This document shows, piece after piece, positions 1 to 10,683 of a DNA stretch of 64,000 nucleotides. Position 1 is the stretch's first letter, and each line of letters opens with the position of its first letter. Under the pieces are notes generated by a model. That model was not told where the DNA came from, ran no database searches, and saw nothing but the letters and a program-made list of their open reading frames with translations. A program made the translations under genes and the position numbers. Origin of the DNA: Meconema thalassinum (Eukaryota > Arthropoda > Insecta > Orthoptera > Tettigoniidae); contig OX336389.2 in NCBI GenBank assembly GCA_946902985.2, forward strand, positions 126,701,572 to 126,765,571, written 5' to 3'.

Positions 1-839
1 ATGATAATTGTGATTGAGTAGTCAAATATAAGTTGACTTATTTTCAAGTCTAATTCAGCGTTTTACTACAAGCATTTTGTTGTTGCTTAGAAGCATGCAA
101 ACTACAAAGTAAAACATTAAAACATGTATTAAATGATGTCAACCTTAATATTCTGGATTTAATCACCATGCTGACGAGGGTTTTACAGTTATCCTGATCA
201 GTTATTTTGGTGAGTGCAATAATTATTAAAGTGATAGATTACCTCTATTAAGCTTTGTCACCTCAGTTTCTCAGTAGTATCGCGTTATTCATATCGGGCC
301 GAAATATTAATGAACGAAAGACTGAGAAATGCGGAATTAATTTTCAATAAGGCTTTTGAGGCATTGCTTGTGCCATAGTAGGGTATTATCCTAAAGAGTG
401 TTCAATTTTTTTATGGAGAATACAGTGTGTCTAGTAATGACTAGAAGTTGTATTCAGGTCACTGTGATTTGAGCTTCCGGTTGAAGCTGCAATTGCTTTT
501 CATTTCTTGTAATATTGTTATAGCAATTTCTGCTATAATGCCTTTGTGAATACATTTTGGAGAATTCTATTTTAATTCTTTTAGAGTGATACTTTATAGC
601 TGCGATAGGAGGTCACGTTAAGGAAACCATTGCAGGCATTTCAGTATAATTCCACGCTTTGGAGATTATGTTTTTTCTCGTTCTTGTGTTCTATTGAGCT
701 AGATTTTTCTTTTGTTGCTATGGTTTTTCTTGACGTTCCCTCAGTTAGGTGATCCTTGTGCCCCATTATCCCCGTCTCTTGTTGAGTGGAATCTGGGTTT
801 TTTAGTCGGGGTTTTCAGGTTCTGCAATCCAGCTACCAT
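1..839. other. no feature recognised
   Basis: AT-rich sequence with no coding signature, tRNA-like boxes or repeat match elsewhere in the window that I could see. The short open frame at 712-984 runs into the retroposon-like segment that follows and has no domain. Confidence 0.4.
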
Positions 840-1140
840 CGAGGGATATCAACAAGCTGACGGTAGGTATTTCGGGTACAGTACCTTCTTCAAGGCCACG
901 GCCGCCTCCTTCCCTCTTCCTTGTCTATCCATCCTAACCATCCCTTACCTTCCCTCAGGAGGCCCCTGTTCGCTTTGCAGGTGAGGCCGCCTGGGCGAGG
1001 TGCCAATCTCACCTCACCAGTTGTATCCCTCCCGATTCGATGTTCCCAGCTCTAGGACATTGTCCGTAGAGGCGGTAGTGGTGAGTTCCCTCGCTGAGTC
1101 CGTGGGTTCCACCAACCTGGAGGGTAAACGACTAAAAATA
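840..1140 (+). repeat. retroposon 3' end fragment
   Basis: A GC-rich block containing the phrase ggccacggccgcctccttcc ends in an A-rich tail made of aaata units near 1130-1150. The same phrase occurs in the 3' parts of SINE/LINE copies near 36625, 39340 and 47650, always in the orientation that leads to the tail. This is what a 5'-truncated retroposon end looks like. Family assignment is an inference from these shared phrases. Confidence 0.45.
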
Positions 1141-1389
1141 AATAAAAAAATAGAATGCCAATGGTATACCAGTCAATTGAGTCTCACGTAGACCAGTCGT
1201 GACATCTAGTGGAGAAGTATCGAACAAGATAATCCTAACAGGGCAAGTGCATTCTAGCGGCCATAAAAATAAACTTTTCAATAAAATCTGTTAGTTAATC
1301 TGTAGGCCGGCGTGCAGTTGGCCGGCAGTTGGCCATGCTAATTCACTTTTTTGCTACTAGATGTCTCGTGCAAATCTGCTGGCAAATTT

Positions 1390-2394
1390 TGTTTTAATTA
1401 AATATATATTTTCCATCGTAATAAGGACAATACAACGCTTAATTTTAAAACGTCTAAGTCATTACAAAACAATAAATATAAAAAAATTCAAGCCAAAAAA
1501 CCTAACTCTGATGGGGTTTGAACCATAGCGTTATGAGTGATAGGCCAACGCTTTACCTCGGAGCTAAACGTGCCAACGGACATTCTCCGATACCAAATGA
1601 GTTACATAGAACATGTTAGCAAATAATGAATTAGACTAAACCATTTCATCAGGGGAGTATATTATTTATGTATAAAGCATTTCATACAAAGTTTATTTAT
1701 TTTGTATCAGTACGCTATATTGCATGCAATACTCAAATTAGTGAAATATAAGTCAGGCACAAGATATCCGCTGCCATCTTGCCTTGTAACTGAGACGCTT
1801 CAGACTTTTAAAATCACTTCTGCACTATAGTATTACAAAATAAACTTTTAATTTTGAGTGTGCCTCTTCCTTTAGAACAGTTTAAACGATTCTCGGCTCG
1901 ATAATCGGAACTGGCGGGTCCCATGATATAGATTATAATGTTTGCATAATTCGCACGGCCGCCATCCTGAAATGGTACAGCGGATGACCTTGTAGTTTTG
2001 TCACAAGACGCGTCCTCTATGAAGGTATGTTGTTACCAAATTTGGTAGAGATCGGAAGATTTGGTTAGTCGTTATTTGTTTTTACGCTTTGAACGTTTGA
2101 GTGGCCGCCATTCGGTTTTGGTAAAGATGGCGGCGATATAAAATATGACACTGAGGTGCCCTTTGCTAGTTCTACCTCTGTACCAAATTTCGTTCAATTC
2201 GGTTTCACCGTGTTTGAATTGATAGGGGGACAGACATTCAGAGTACACACACTCTCTCTCACACACACACACACACACAGACTCACACACACACACATAC
2301 ACACACTCACACAGACACACAATTTTTGGCCCTGTGTAGATCTCATAAGTCTACTTTCATTTTTTGCAAAAATCGAAAGTAGGCTAATAGGGTA
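1390..2394 (-). repeat. family A repeat, copy 1 (about 1 kb)
   Basis: This segment is homologous, in inverted orientation, to 47765-48720. One end (2351-2382) is a hairpin formed by ctactttc and gaaagtag around a T/A-rich loop, followed by gctaata. Next comes a (CA)n-like tract, then a unit with 'gccgccat' and 'ccaaatttcg' motifs. Near the other end is a tRNA-like segment on the minus strand (about 1508-1575) with a B-box-like ggttcaaacc. No coding frame is present. It is probably a non-autonomous mobile element. Its class is uncertain: the hairpin plus CTAA end recalls Helitrons, but the match is incomplete. Confidence 0.55.
2253..2322. repeat. (CA)n microsatellite in family A
   Basis: An interrupted run of ca/tc dinucleotides lies inside the family A copy. 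Equivalent TG/CA-rich tracts occur at the same place in other copies (near 3140, 8250, 42005 and 47840). It is therefore an intrinsic part of the element rather than an independent microsatellite. Confidence 0.8.
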
Positions 2395-2569
2395 ATAAAA
2401 ACAAGATGTTCAGTAAAGAACATATAGCCTACTTTCTCCTAATTGCATGGGTATAGTTACAACCCTTTGTACTTTACAAGGAGTATAATTGAATGCTGGA
2501 TGTAGTAGCTTGTTGAAATACAACGTGCTATACGGATAGTAAGTTACGGTTAGGCTATAATACTTGCAT

Positions 2570-3245
2570 GATTCATGCATCCGCCATCTTGAAACTATTT
2601 CGTTGATGTCCTTGTAGTTAGGGGCAAAAGACGCTCCCCAAATTATGGTATATTGTTGCAAAATTTGGTAGAGATCGGATGATTAGGTAAGTCGTAATTT
2701 GATTAAGCTCAGAACATTTGAGTGGGCACCATTTCCTTTTTGTTTTGATGGCGGTGATATACAACATGACGCTGAGTTGTCCCGTGCTAGTGCTACCTCT
2801 GTATCAATGGTGGTTCGATTTGGGGTTCGTTGTGTTTGAACTGATAGGGGGAATCAATTTGCACACTTTCATGGCCACCATCTGCGGCTGACGACCTTGT
2901 AGTTTGGTCAAAAGATGCTTCTCATATGAAGGTACCTTGTTGCAAAATTTGGTAGATCAGATGAATAGGTTAGTCGTAATTTGATTTAAGCTTTTAAAAT
3001 TTTGGTGCCTGCCATTACGTTTCCGTCAAGATGGCGGTGATATAAAACATTACACTGAGGTGCCCTTTGCTAGTGCTATCTCTATACTAAATTTCGTTCA
3101 ATTCGGTTTCACCGTATTTGCATTGATAGGGGGGGGGGCAGATATGCAGAGTACACAGACACACAGACATACACAATTTTTTGGCCCTGTGTTGATCTCA
3201 TAAGTCTACTTTCATTTTTTGCATAAAACGAAAGTAGGCTAATAT
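2570..3245. repeat. two further diverged units of family A
   Basis: Two diverged copies of the unit seen at 1960-2230 occur at about 2575-2850 and 2870-3140. Shared landmarks in order are a 'gccatctt' or equivalent, 'ccttgtagtt', 'aaaatttggtag', 'gatggcggtgatat', 'gctacctctgta' and 'attgatagggg'. The last unit is closed by the same terminal hairpin and gctaata (3198-3243). They form a tandem-like series about 280-400 bp apart. Confidence 0.55.
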
Positions 3246-3736
3246 TTAAAATGATCTTGAATGAAAAATTGTGACTGATTTGAATTCATTATTTTAGTCT
3301 AATAGGCTAATTTGCACACTTATGTACTGTAGATGCCTAAAAATAATAATTCATAATGTACACTTCTATTTAATTTTTTAGTCCTTTTAGTTTAATGAAG
3401 CTAAACTGGCTGGAAATGCATACGCATTCTGAATGCGCTATGGATTTTGCACGCAGTTCTTTTGAAAGTTACTGTTCGTTATTTTTGTAGTGGGCTACTT
3501 AAATATACAAGTATAGTATAACGGATATAACGGAATATTTACAGGAGAAATTCATCCTCATATGTATGTAAATGATAGCTCATATTTTGTAACAATCTAT
3601 CGTCCACGGAATTGCATCATGTTAATGGCCATATCTGTAAACTAAGCTTTACAATAACCCAAGCATTGCTATTGAAGGCAGAGGTACGAGCAGCTAGAGC
3701 CTTTACGGGGGCGTGGTCAATGCTTCAATTAACAGT
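3246..3736. other. no feature recognised
   Basis: AT-rich intergenic sequence with no long open frame and no repeat match noticed inside the window. Confidence 0.4.
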
Positions 3737-4799
3737 GTGCTAGAGAGCTGATGATGATAATGATGTTAATTTTTTAAGGGGCCTAACATCTAGGTTATCG
3801 GCCCCTAATGGATTCGGTGATAATGAAAGATGAGATGAGAATGAAAACTATAACTAATACTAACTACAAACTTACATACTAGAGGAAGAAATGGTAAAAA
3901 ATAAAGGATAAGGAAAATAAAGGACAGGAAGAAAATAAATGCCCTCAGCCCTCAAAGAATGAGGATTGAGGGTCTTGGAAGGAAGGAGAGCCATAAAAGG
4001 AAGATAGGAAAGGGAAAGCGGAGAGGGCCCGCCCCAAGGTCAGAGGAAAAAGGGGACAAAACGGACCCAGCTCAGGAATCCCTCGGGGTCACCTACTCCC
4101 AAACTCACCAGCCGTGAGCCCTTGAGGGTGTAGCACTATCCAGGGTGCACCAGATGTGGTGGGGCTACATACTGAACCCTTTATACTCTGATAGTATAAA
4201 TGATTCTATGTTTTATTTCTGCAATATTTAATATTTCTACCAGTATCATGAAAACCAGACAGAAATGGTGAAACTGTAAGCATTGGTTGGAGACAGTAAG
4301 AATATACCTGGGTGCAGAGAGACAAAGCTTAATCGCTAGTGGAATTTGTGAAAGGAACCCAGCATAGCGATGAATCAGAACGCAGGTGCTGGCTGGCTTA
4401 GAATAGGAAGACGCGAGATGACACATGCGTTTGGTATTTTTCTTGTTCTGTTTCGCGCCTAGCCAAAAGAAATGCAATAATATGAGAGGCTGATTGATCA
4501 ACTAGACACTCCTACAGGGCGGGAGTGCTGTAAGAAAAATCACGAGGTCTACGTGAGTGCCAACCAATAGGAGAAGAATGCTACTTTAACGCGGGACACC
4601 TGGCGTCACGCTCAAGAGCTCGGATTACGGCGGGAAAATGGACACAGATTATCCCTACGATCGATTCTCGATTAAATTAGCATGACTTTTACCTGCGCAT
4701 TTCTACGAGTTTAATGATGTTTATTACAAGCCTGTAAGACAATTATTATGGAAACAATTTTTACCTTTCCCTCTCCATAGGCTCTCAGTGAACGATTCA

Positions 4800-4807
4800 T
4801 ATATAAG
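4800..4807 (+). promoter_or_regulatory. TATA-like box in the LTR-like insertion
   Basis: tatataag about 630 bp inside the left end of the LTR-like segment, a plausible U3 promoter position. There is no direct evidence of transcription. Confidence 0.3.
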
Positions 4808-4826
4808 TGGCGTGAGAAGCCACGAA

Positions 4827-4925
4827 GACTGACTTTTATTTGTGCGTCTGAGGACGTAACGACTGACTTTTATTTGTGCGTCTGAGTACGTAACGTTGAC
4901 TTTATTTTGTGTCTCATGAGGACAC
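4827..4925. repeat. 34-bp tandem repeat, about 2.5 copies
   Basis: Two near-identical 34-bp units (4827-4860 and 4861-4894) contain gacttttatttgtgcgtctg. A diverged partial third follows. They lie about 20 bp downstream of the TATA-like box, in the region expected to be U3/R of an LTR, so they could be promoter-proximal repeats. Confidence 0.7.
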
Positions 4926-7218
4926 AGATTTTATTTAGCATTTATTTAGCATTCAGTGTTTGATAGCTAGTCACTGTACTATTTTGTAGGGCCAGTATCT
5001 TCGACAATTCGCCAATAGACTGTTTTTGGAGAACTGAGTACCCAGAAAAGGTGAATTTAGTAGACAGAAATCGAGTGTGTATTAATTTGACAAACATTTT
5101 TGTATCAGCACGAGAGATGGCAGCGTCGATCATGGAAGCTGTATGGAATCATCATCACTTCGTTGAAATGTTTGCTAAGAGCTAAAAGCATTTAAGTAGG
5201 GAGATGGCTGCCGATGCCCGATGACGCTGAATTTGCTGAAGGCTGAGTACAAAAATAATATTTTATTAATGACAAGTCAATTTATGGTATATGGGACCAA
5301 TTTGTGTAAATATTTGTTTGTGTGTTATTAACGTAGTGTTTATTTTATTTGTCTGACAAACTGTAGTTGCTTGGAAAACAGCTAGCACTAATTTGTAGAT
5401 ATTTTTATATTATTTATTGTTGTAATGTACGTAACTATGTGCACTGCCGAGTACGGATATGTTAACGTAACGCCGCTAAGTAACGTTGATCGGAGTTTGT
5501 AGTGCGACACAAGTAGAACTGAATTAACATAATAAAAAATAGACTGGGGGTGATTTTGATCTTTGTGTAGAGTTTACGATTGATCAGATTCACTGTTGTC
5601 AATTGCCATTGTTGCAATATAGTTTTGTTGCGAGTAGCAATCAGCTAACTCGAGGTTTTAAGCTTGAAAATAAAGTTTCGAGCGTCTTGTACGCGAATGT
5701 AGGAAAATCTGGATCAAACCGATCTCCTAGGTGTGATTTGTTAGTCAGTCCAAGATATAGTGTCATGTGTGTTTTATACTGGTATCGTCTGCGGGAAATT
5801 CAGCATGGAGTCTGATTTCTGTCTTACCACAATAAGCCAGATTCATTCTTTTTTGCGACCTCACGAGGCGTATATATGGATATGATGTTCTTGCCATTTA
5901 TGTAAATGGGTGAGATTTGTTGCTGTTGAATCTACGAGGTTAACGAGGCCAATGGGTCAAATCGTTATTTTTAGACACGCTTGGGAACTGACAGGTGATA
6001 GTAATGAGGAGTGGTGTGAGTAACCACATCTTGAGGCGGGCTGATCAGATAAGACGGCCGATGGTCATTAGCAGGAGGCAGAGCTCGCTGGCCTGTTCAT
6101 TTTTAACATTTTGTATTCAGAAAGGAAATGATCAATTGTAAATAACATTTATGAGTAAATGGGGTGTTGTCTACATCGTACTATAATCTCCGAAGCGTTA
6201 GCTTGTCGTGCATTTTTATTCATGTAAGGTCGTCTCAGCCGGCGAGGCTTTTGTTGTTGTTGGTTTTTATTTCATGTTTATGTTTCGTATCAGTGACCCG
6301 TGCAGTCACGTGCGATGATGTCCTTTCCTTGTTTGTTGTGTTGAGCAGTTGGCCTGGCAGGCAGCTCATTTGTCAGATGCGTCATCGCACTGAGGGGGAG
6401 AATCTGGGAGATTCTTGTAAATATTAGACATTTATTTTGTGTGTGTGTCAAAATTAATTTAGTTGTTTTTCTTAGAGTGTAGTGTCCTATACCCATAAAT
6501 GTTGACTTGCGAGATGGAGGTTCGTGAGCACCGTGGCTGTTACCCGCTGTAAACGAACACTCATCCAAGTACTCATTCTCTTAGTAGTCAGAACGCACAC
6601 ATACAATTTCTGGTACGAGCCGGTGGATCAGGTATCCACAGTTTTCATTATGAGGAGTGGGTCTGAGTAACTCCTCATTTTATTATGTTATTTTTGTTAT
6701 GTCAGGGAGGAGATTGTTGTGTTATATTTTCTTTTTTTATGCTTAAATTCAGTCATTACATTTGTTTACTTTACATCTTCTTCATTCTTACTTAGTTTAG
6801 TGTTTTTAACATATGACCCTTCATCCAGTAGAGCTGCTGTTTTGGCGAACATATTATAGCACCCGATGAACTGAGCACGACCCCGAATAACAGATTCTTG
6901 CAGATAAACACGGCGATACTGAAGGGCTCAATACACCCTGCCTCCTTGAGGGCCTTGTGCAGAAGGCAGGAGATAACATGAAAAGAAAAAGAAGGCTTAC
7001 CCCTCGAAGAATGAGGGTATCAGGAAAGATGCGACAAGGACCAATTAAGGCGGGAAGGTGAAATACTCCCTAGACCTCGGATACATCAATGCCTTCGGGG
7101 TCGGAAGAGAACAAGAGTTGACCAAGAGAGGTCGACAGGAAAGAAAACGGAGAGGAGCCCGGCACAAATAAGTGGAAGGAATGGCGGACTCAGCTGGGGT
7201 CCCGTGCTCGAGAGCTGA

Positions 7219-8190
7219 CTCCTTGGTCAGCGCCGACATTCGAAGCTCTGATCTCCGGACTTGCTACAGCGCCCCATCGTGGTCGTGGTTGGCGTTTTAA
7301 TACTCACAGCTATGCCACGGGGTCTTTGCAATAGAAAGTAACCTGGAGGTGTGACAGAAATGAGTTGCATGCACATTTAAGCGTGGACAAGTCCTCTAAT
7401 TGAAAATGGTAGTGGTACCAGTATTAAAATAGATCCTTCATAACAGTTATATAATCAGAGTTTGTAGATTTAAGTACTTTAAATTCCAAAATTCCACCTC
7501 TTGAATTCCAAATTTAGCGTTTGGTAGCAAATTTGTTACAAATGCGGATTTTGTGCAATGTAGTTGTTGTTGTTAATTCATTTAGAGGAACACCTTGTGG
7601 TGTAGCGGCTAACATACTTGGCTGTCATCCCTAGTTGTTCTCACAAGGCTAAGAGCACCTCATTCTACTGTAGCTCTCATGGCAGATCCAGCAATTGAGT
7701 CCAAGCTATCTAGGAAGCAAAGTTATTATACTTATGAAAGTGGGGCCAGTCATTCGTGGCCAGTCGTATGCGCGTGAAAATTTTTGAATGAGTCTACATA
7801 ACATCACGTAACATCCCCTTGACAGTCTTCCGGTACACCGGACCAGCACCTCATCTGCTTCTACATTGAGAGCCTTCCCTATAGAACGGAGCTTTGCTGG
7901 GCCGTGTGGTGAGCGGAGAGTGATTAGTCACCGCCAGTTGACTAGCATTTGCCGATAACCCGAGAGCAGAACGGAAAGCCCCGAATGGTGGCATTGCATT
8001 TATTACATACGGAGCTGGCAGGATAACTTACTTGAGATAATTACGACTTGTGGTGAAGTACTCTAGCCTATCTCGTATCCCATGAACATGGTTAAGTATA
8101 GAACAAAGCATCGAATTTTCCTAGTGGAAACTTTTCTTCTCAAGAAGAAGTCTTTCAGTAAAAGTGTTGGCACGTTTCAGCGCCTTGCGA
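7219..8190. repeat. SINE scraps in otherwise unassigned sequence
   Basis: At 7226-7290 a stretch resembles the middle of the SINE at 34545-34600 (the aatctccagacttgctgtag region). At about 7565-7660 a gttgttgtt tail in reverse meets a tRNA-like start (ggtgtagcggctaac). The rest shows nothing recognisable. Confidence 0.35.
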
Positions 8191-8194
8191 TTTT

Positions 8195-9573
8195 TAGCCC
8201 ATTTTCATTTTATCAAAAATTGGCTCATGAGATCACCTTTTGTCCCTGTGTGTGCGTGTGCATATGTGCGTCTGTCTATGTGTGTATCTGTGTGTCCCCC
8301 ACTAAAAACTTTTAAACGGCTGGGGCGATTTCAATGAAGGTCAGTAAGGTCATAGCACCATTTTGGCCGACCCCAACTGTGGCCTTCAAACTTTATTACG
8401 TCTCCCCAATCCAACATGGCGTCTGTGCGAAATATTTCACCAACATTCAATATCTCCGAAACTATTACCGATATCACCCTGAAACGTTGGACGGTGATAA
8501 AGGAAACTACTAAAAGTTCACCTATGAGACTTTCAAAAACCTGGTAACTACAAAACCAACATGGCGGCCAGGCAAAATTGAGACTTTTAAATAGACTTTT
8601 CTCGCGATTTAACCATCCAAATGCAATGCAACTTGGTACAGCAAAAGTTTAGATACATTTTAATGCACTGACATCTAATTTAGTTCAATTGTTTACATAA
8701 CCTCAAGATGGCGGCTGTGCGAAATATTTTACCGGCATTCTATATCTCCGAAACTATTTCTGATATCACCCTGAAATTTTGTACGGTGATACACGGCACT
8801 ACTACACGTTTATATTTGTAAGTTTCAAAAACCTGCAGAGTACAAAACGAACATGGCGGCCAAGCGAAGTTGAAACATTTTAATAGACTTTTCTCGCGAT
8901 TTAACCAACCAAACGCAATGAAACTTGGTACAGTATACGTTTATACAAATTGAAATGCAGTGGTCTCTAGTTTAGGTCAATTGTTTACATAACCTCAAAA
9001 TGGCGGCTGTGCGAATTTTAAAATTAGTTTTTATTTTTGTGTCGTAATCATGCGATGGAAGTGAAAGTTTAAATAATGAACCTACGCAATAATTTTCCTT
9101 TACTGGTGCATAACTCTGTGGCCTATACATATTACAATCCAACATGGCGATCATCCGAAATATTTAGACGGTTCTCAATATCTACGAATCTTTTACAACA
9201 ATCAAACTGAACTTCTTTATGTTCATAGAGGCTATAAACATAAATTCACCTGTAGAACTTTCAATAACCTGGTGAGCACTAATCCAACATGGCGGCGACG
9301 CGAAGTATAAATATTTAAATGGACGTTTCTCGCGATTTAATCATCCGAGTGCAGTGAAACTCGGTACGGTAAATGCTTAGGCTATACAAATGTTAATCCA
9401 CTGGCATATATTTTCTTTCCATTGTTTTCATAACCAGAAGGTGGCAGCTGTGCGAAATTTAAAAATCTCGTTTTTACTTCTTGTGTATTAATCATGCGAT
9501 TGAAGTTTGAATGCTACACCTAAACAATAATCTTCAAGTGATACAGTAGTACATAGCTCTAAGACCTACATAT
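8195..9573 (+). repeat. family C repeat, copy 1, left part
   Basis: Homologous to 41950-43350. It begins at a cattttatcaaa / ctcatgagatcacc block and a TG-rich tract. It then carries units of about 290-300 bp marked by 'atggcggc', 'tctcgcgatttaacca' and 'gaaacttggtacag'. It continues beyond the LTR retrotransposon at 23972-24117. No coding frame. Confidence 0.65.
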
Positions 9574-10469
9574 TGTACAGGACCCGGGGGGGGCTGCACC
9601 CCATGAAAGCCACCCCCATCATCTATTAAAACCACCCCTAACTGGCAAACATCATAAGTCCAGAACAGTACTTTTTACACAGCAAGGGCGGCCGACCAGC
9701 TCGGGAGGCTAGCCAACCTCTTGCAACACACTCACAAACATCTACACTATAGCTAACTAGGGCAGCTATGTCAATGGAATGCTGACTGTACAACGGCAAG
9801 ACCTATAAGAAGTAAGGCCTTTTGGGAGCTGTATCTGTCATACAGTGTGTGTCGCCGGAGGCCCTGCTACAGCTGCTATCATCAGGTGAGCATCAGCAAG
9901 TGTTCAGACAATCCTTTACTTTGTATCACTCATCCACAAACTTGTACACCTAACTTGTACCATTATTTACATTATTCACATTTCCCTAAAAGGGACTTAC
10001 AATTTCATACTCACTGACCAATAAAACACTTGGTCAGTAAACTACACTTGTCTTGCTCTTTACACGCCTCTTCACATCCTAATACCCTTCCTGACTCTCG
10101 TCACGTTTGACCGTGACTAGTAGCCAGTAATCGCCTGCTCAAGTTCCATTGTGTTTCCCGCAGCGACTCGACTGCGTAGACAGCGAGCCGCCGGCATAGC
10201 TGACATCAGCACGCCTGTTATATAACTTATTCCAACCAGCTGGGAGGCAGGTACGTTAACCTGCGCCCAGAGGCTCATCCCCTAAGCGACACTTACGTCT
10301 TTATAGGAGCACCCCCTAGTATTTTAACACTAAACAACACTCTACACTGGCAAGCTTACCCAGCTACGGGAAGCTGCCCTCTCTAGGAATCACCTTCCAA
10401 ATTAATACAATAACATATATGTTTTAGCCCTAACCAAACCCCCCCCCCCCAACTAAGGGATCTAAAACA
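9574..10469 (+). repeat. 5' LTR (896 bp)
   Basis: Starts tgtacagg and ends ctaaaaca (TG...CA). Direct repeat of 23075-23967. It contains a poly-C run near 10440 and an AATAAA-type signal at about 10020 (ccaataaaacac). Differences from the 3' LTR are scattered single substitutions plus run-length changes in G and C homopolymers. Confidence 0.95.
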
Positions 10470-10472
10470 AAT

Positions 10473-10490
10473 TGGTGGAGGCCGGGTACC
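10473..10490 (+). promoter_or_regulatory. candidate primer-binding site
   Basis: Three bases after the 5' LTR the sequence tggtggaggccggg begins. TGG is expected for pairing with a tRNA CCA end. I could not assign the tRNA. Confidence 0.5.
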
Positions 10491-10683
10491 ACGCACAGTA
10501 AAAAAAAGGGGGCTCATACAACGAGTTCTCGTGGTAGAAACGGCCCGTACCGCATACAGCCAAGCGAGACTAAATTTTTTTTCTCCCCTACATTACGTCC
10601 CACAATTTTTCTTTATTACACAGGGATTTGTATTATTACGCCCACCCCCACCCTCCCCATAGTGCAAAATCAGTGGAAATTAA

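Larger units (their letters stand above)
4173..6930 (+). mobile_element. LTR-like insertion (probable solo LTR, 2758 bp)
   Basis: The segment starts TGAACCCTT and ends AAGGGCTCA, an imperfect inverted repeat with canonical TG...CA ends. It is flanked on both sides by atac (4169-4172 and 6931-6934). Removing the insert plus one atac restores family D at the same length as its uninterrupted copies (ctacacac there, ctacatac here). Inside are a TATA-like tatataag at 4800-4807, poly(A)-signal-like aataaa at about 5531 and 5669, and no long open frame. I read it as a solo LTR of an unseen large retrotransposon. A non-autonomous LTR element with undetected short LTRs is the alternative. Confidence 0.6.
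3752..7203 (-). mobile_element. family D retroposon, copy 1, split by an LTR insertion
   Basis: Family D on the minus strand lies in two parts, 3752-4172 (3' part) and 6931-7203 (5' part), about 690 bp in all. The two parts abut exactly when compared with the uninterrupted copies at 35195-35900 and 56165-56901. The whole is flanked by a 15-bp target duplication, gtgctagagagctga at 3737-3751 and gtgctcgagagctga at 7204-7218 (one mismatch). The 3' end carries the family hairpin GGGGCC...GGCCCC followed by an ATC-rich tail. The 5' end is about 50 bp short of the longest copy. No conserved protein domain is visible. Confidence 0.75.

Noticed and set aside
1508..1575. Functional tRNA genes (1508-1575, 32827-32900, 43530-43600, 48548-48615, 56914-56980)
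   Set aside because: All are parts of SINEs or repeat families. The cloverleaf arms are incomplete by eye and SINE bodies follow.
2351..2394. Family A end as a definite Helitron terminus
   Set aside because: There is a hairpin and a CTAA, but the CTAA is almost adjacent to the stem and no consistent AT target or TC start could be shown.
6703..6930. agggaggagattg at 6703-6715 as a polypurine tract before a short 3' LTR
   Set aside because: The 218 bp that follow are not repeated at 4173-4390, so there is no matching 5' LTR.
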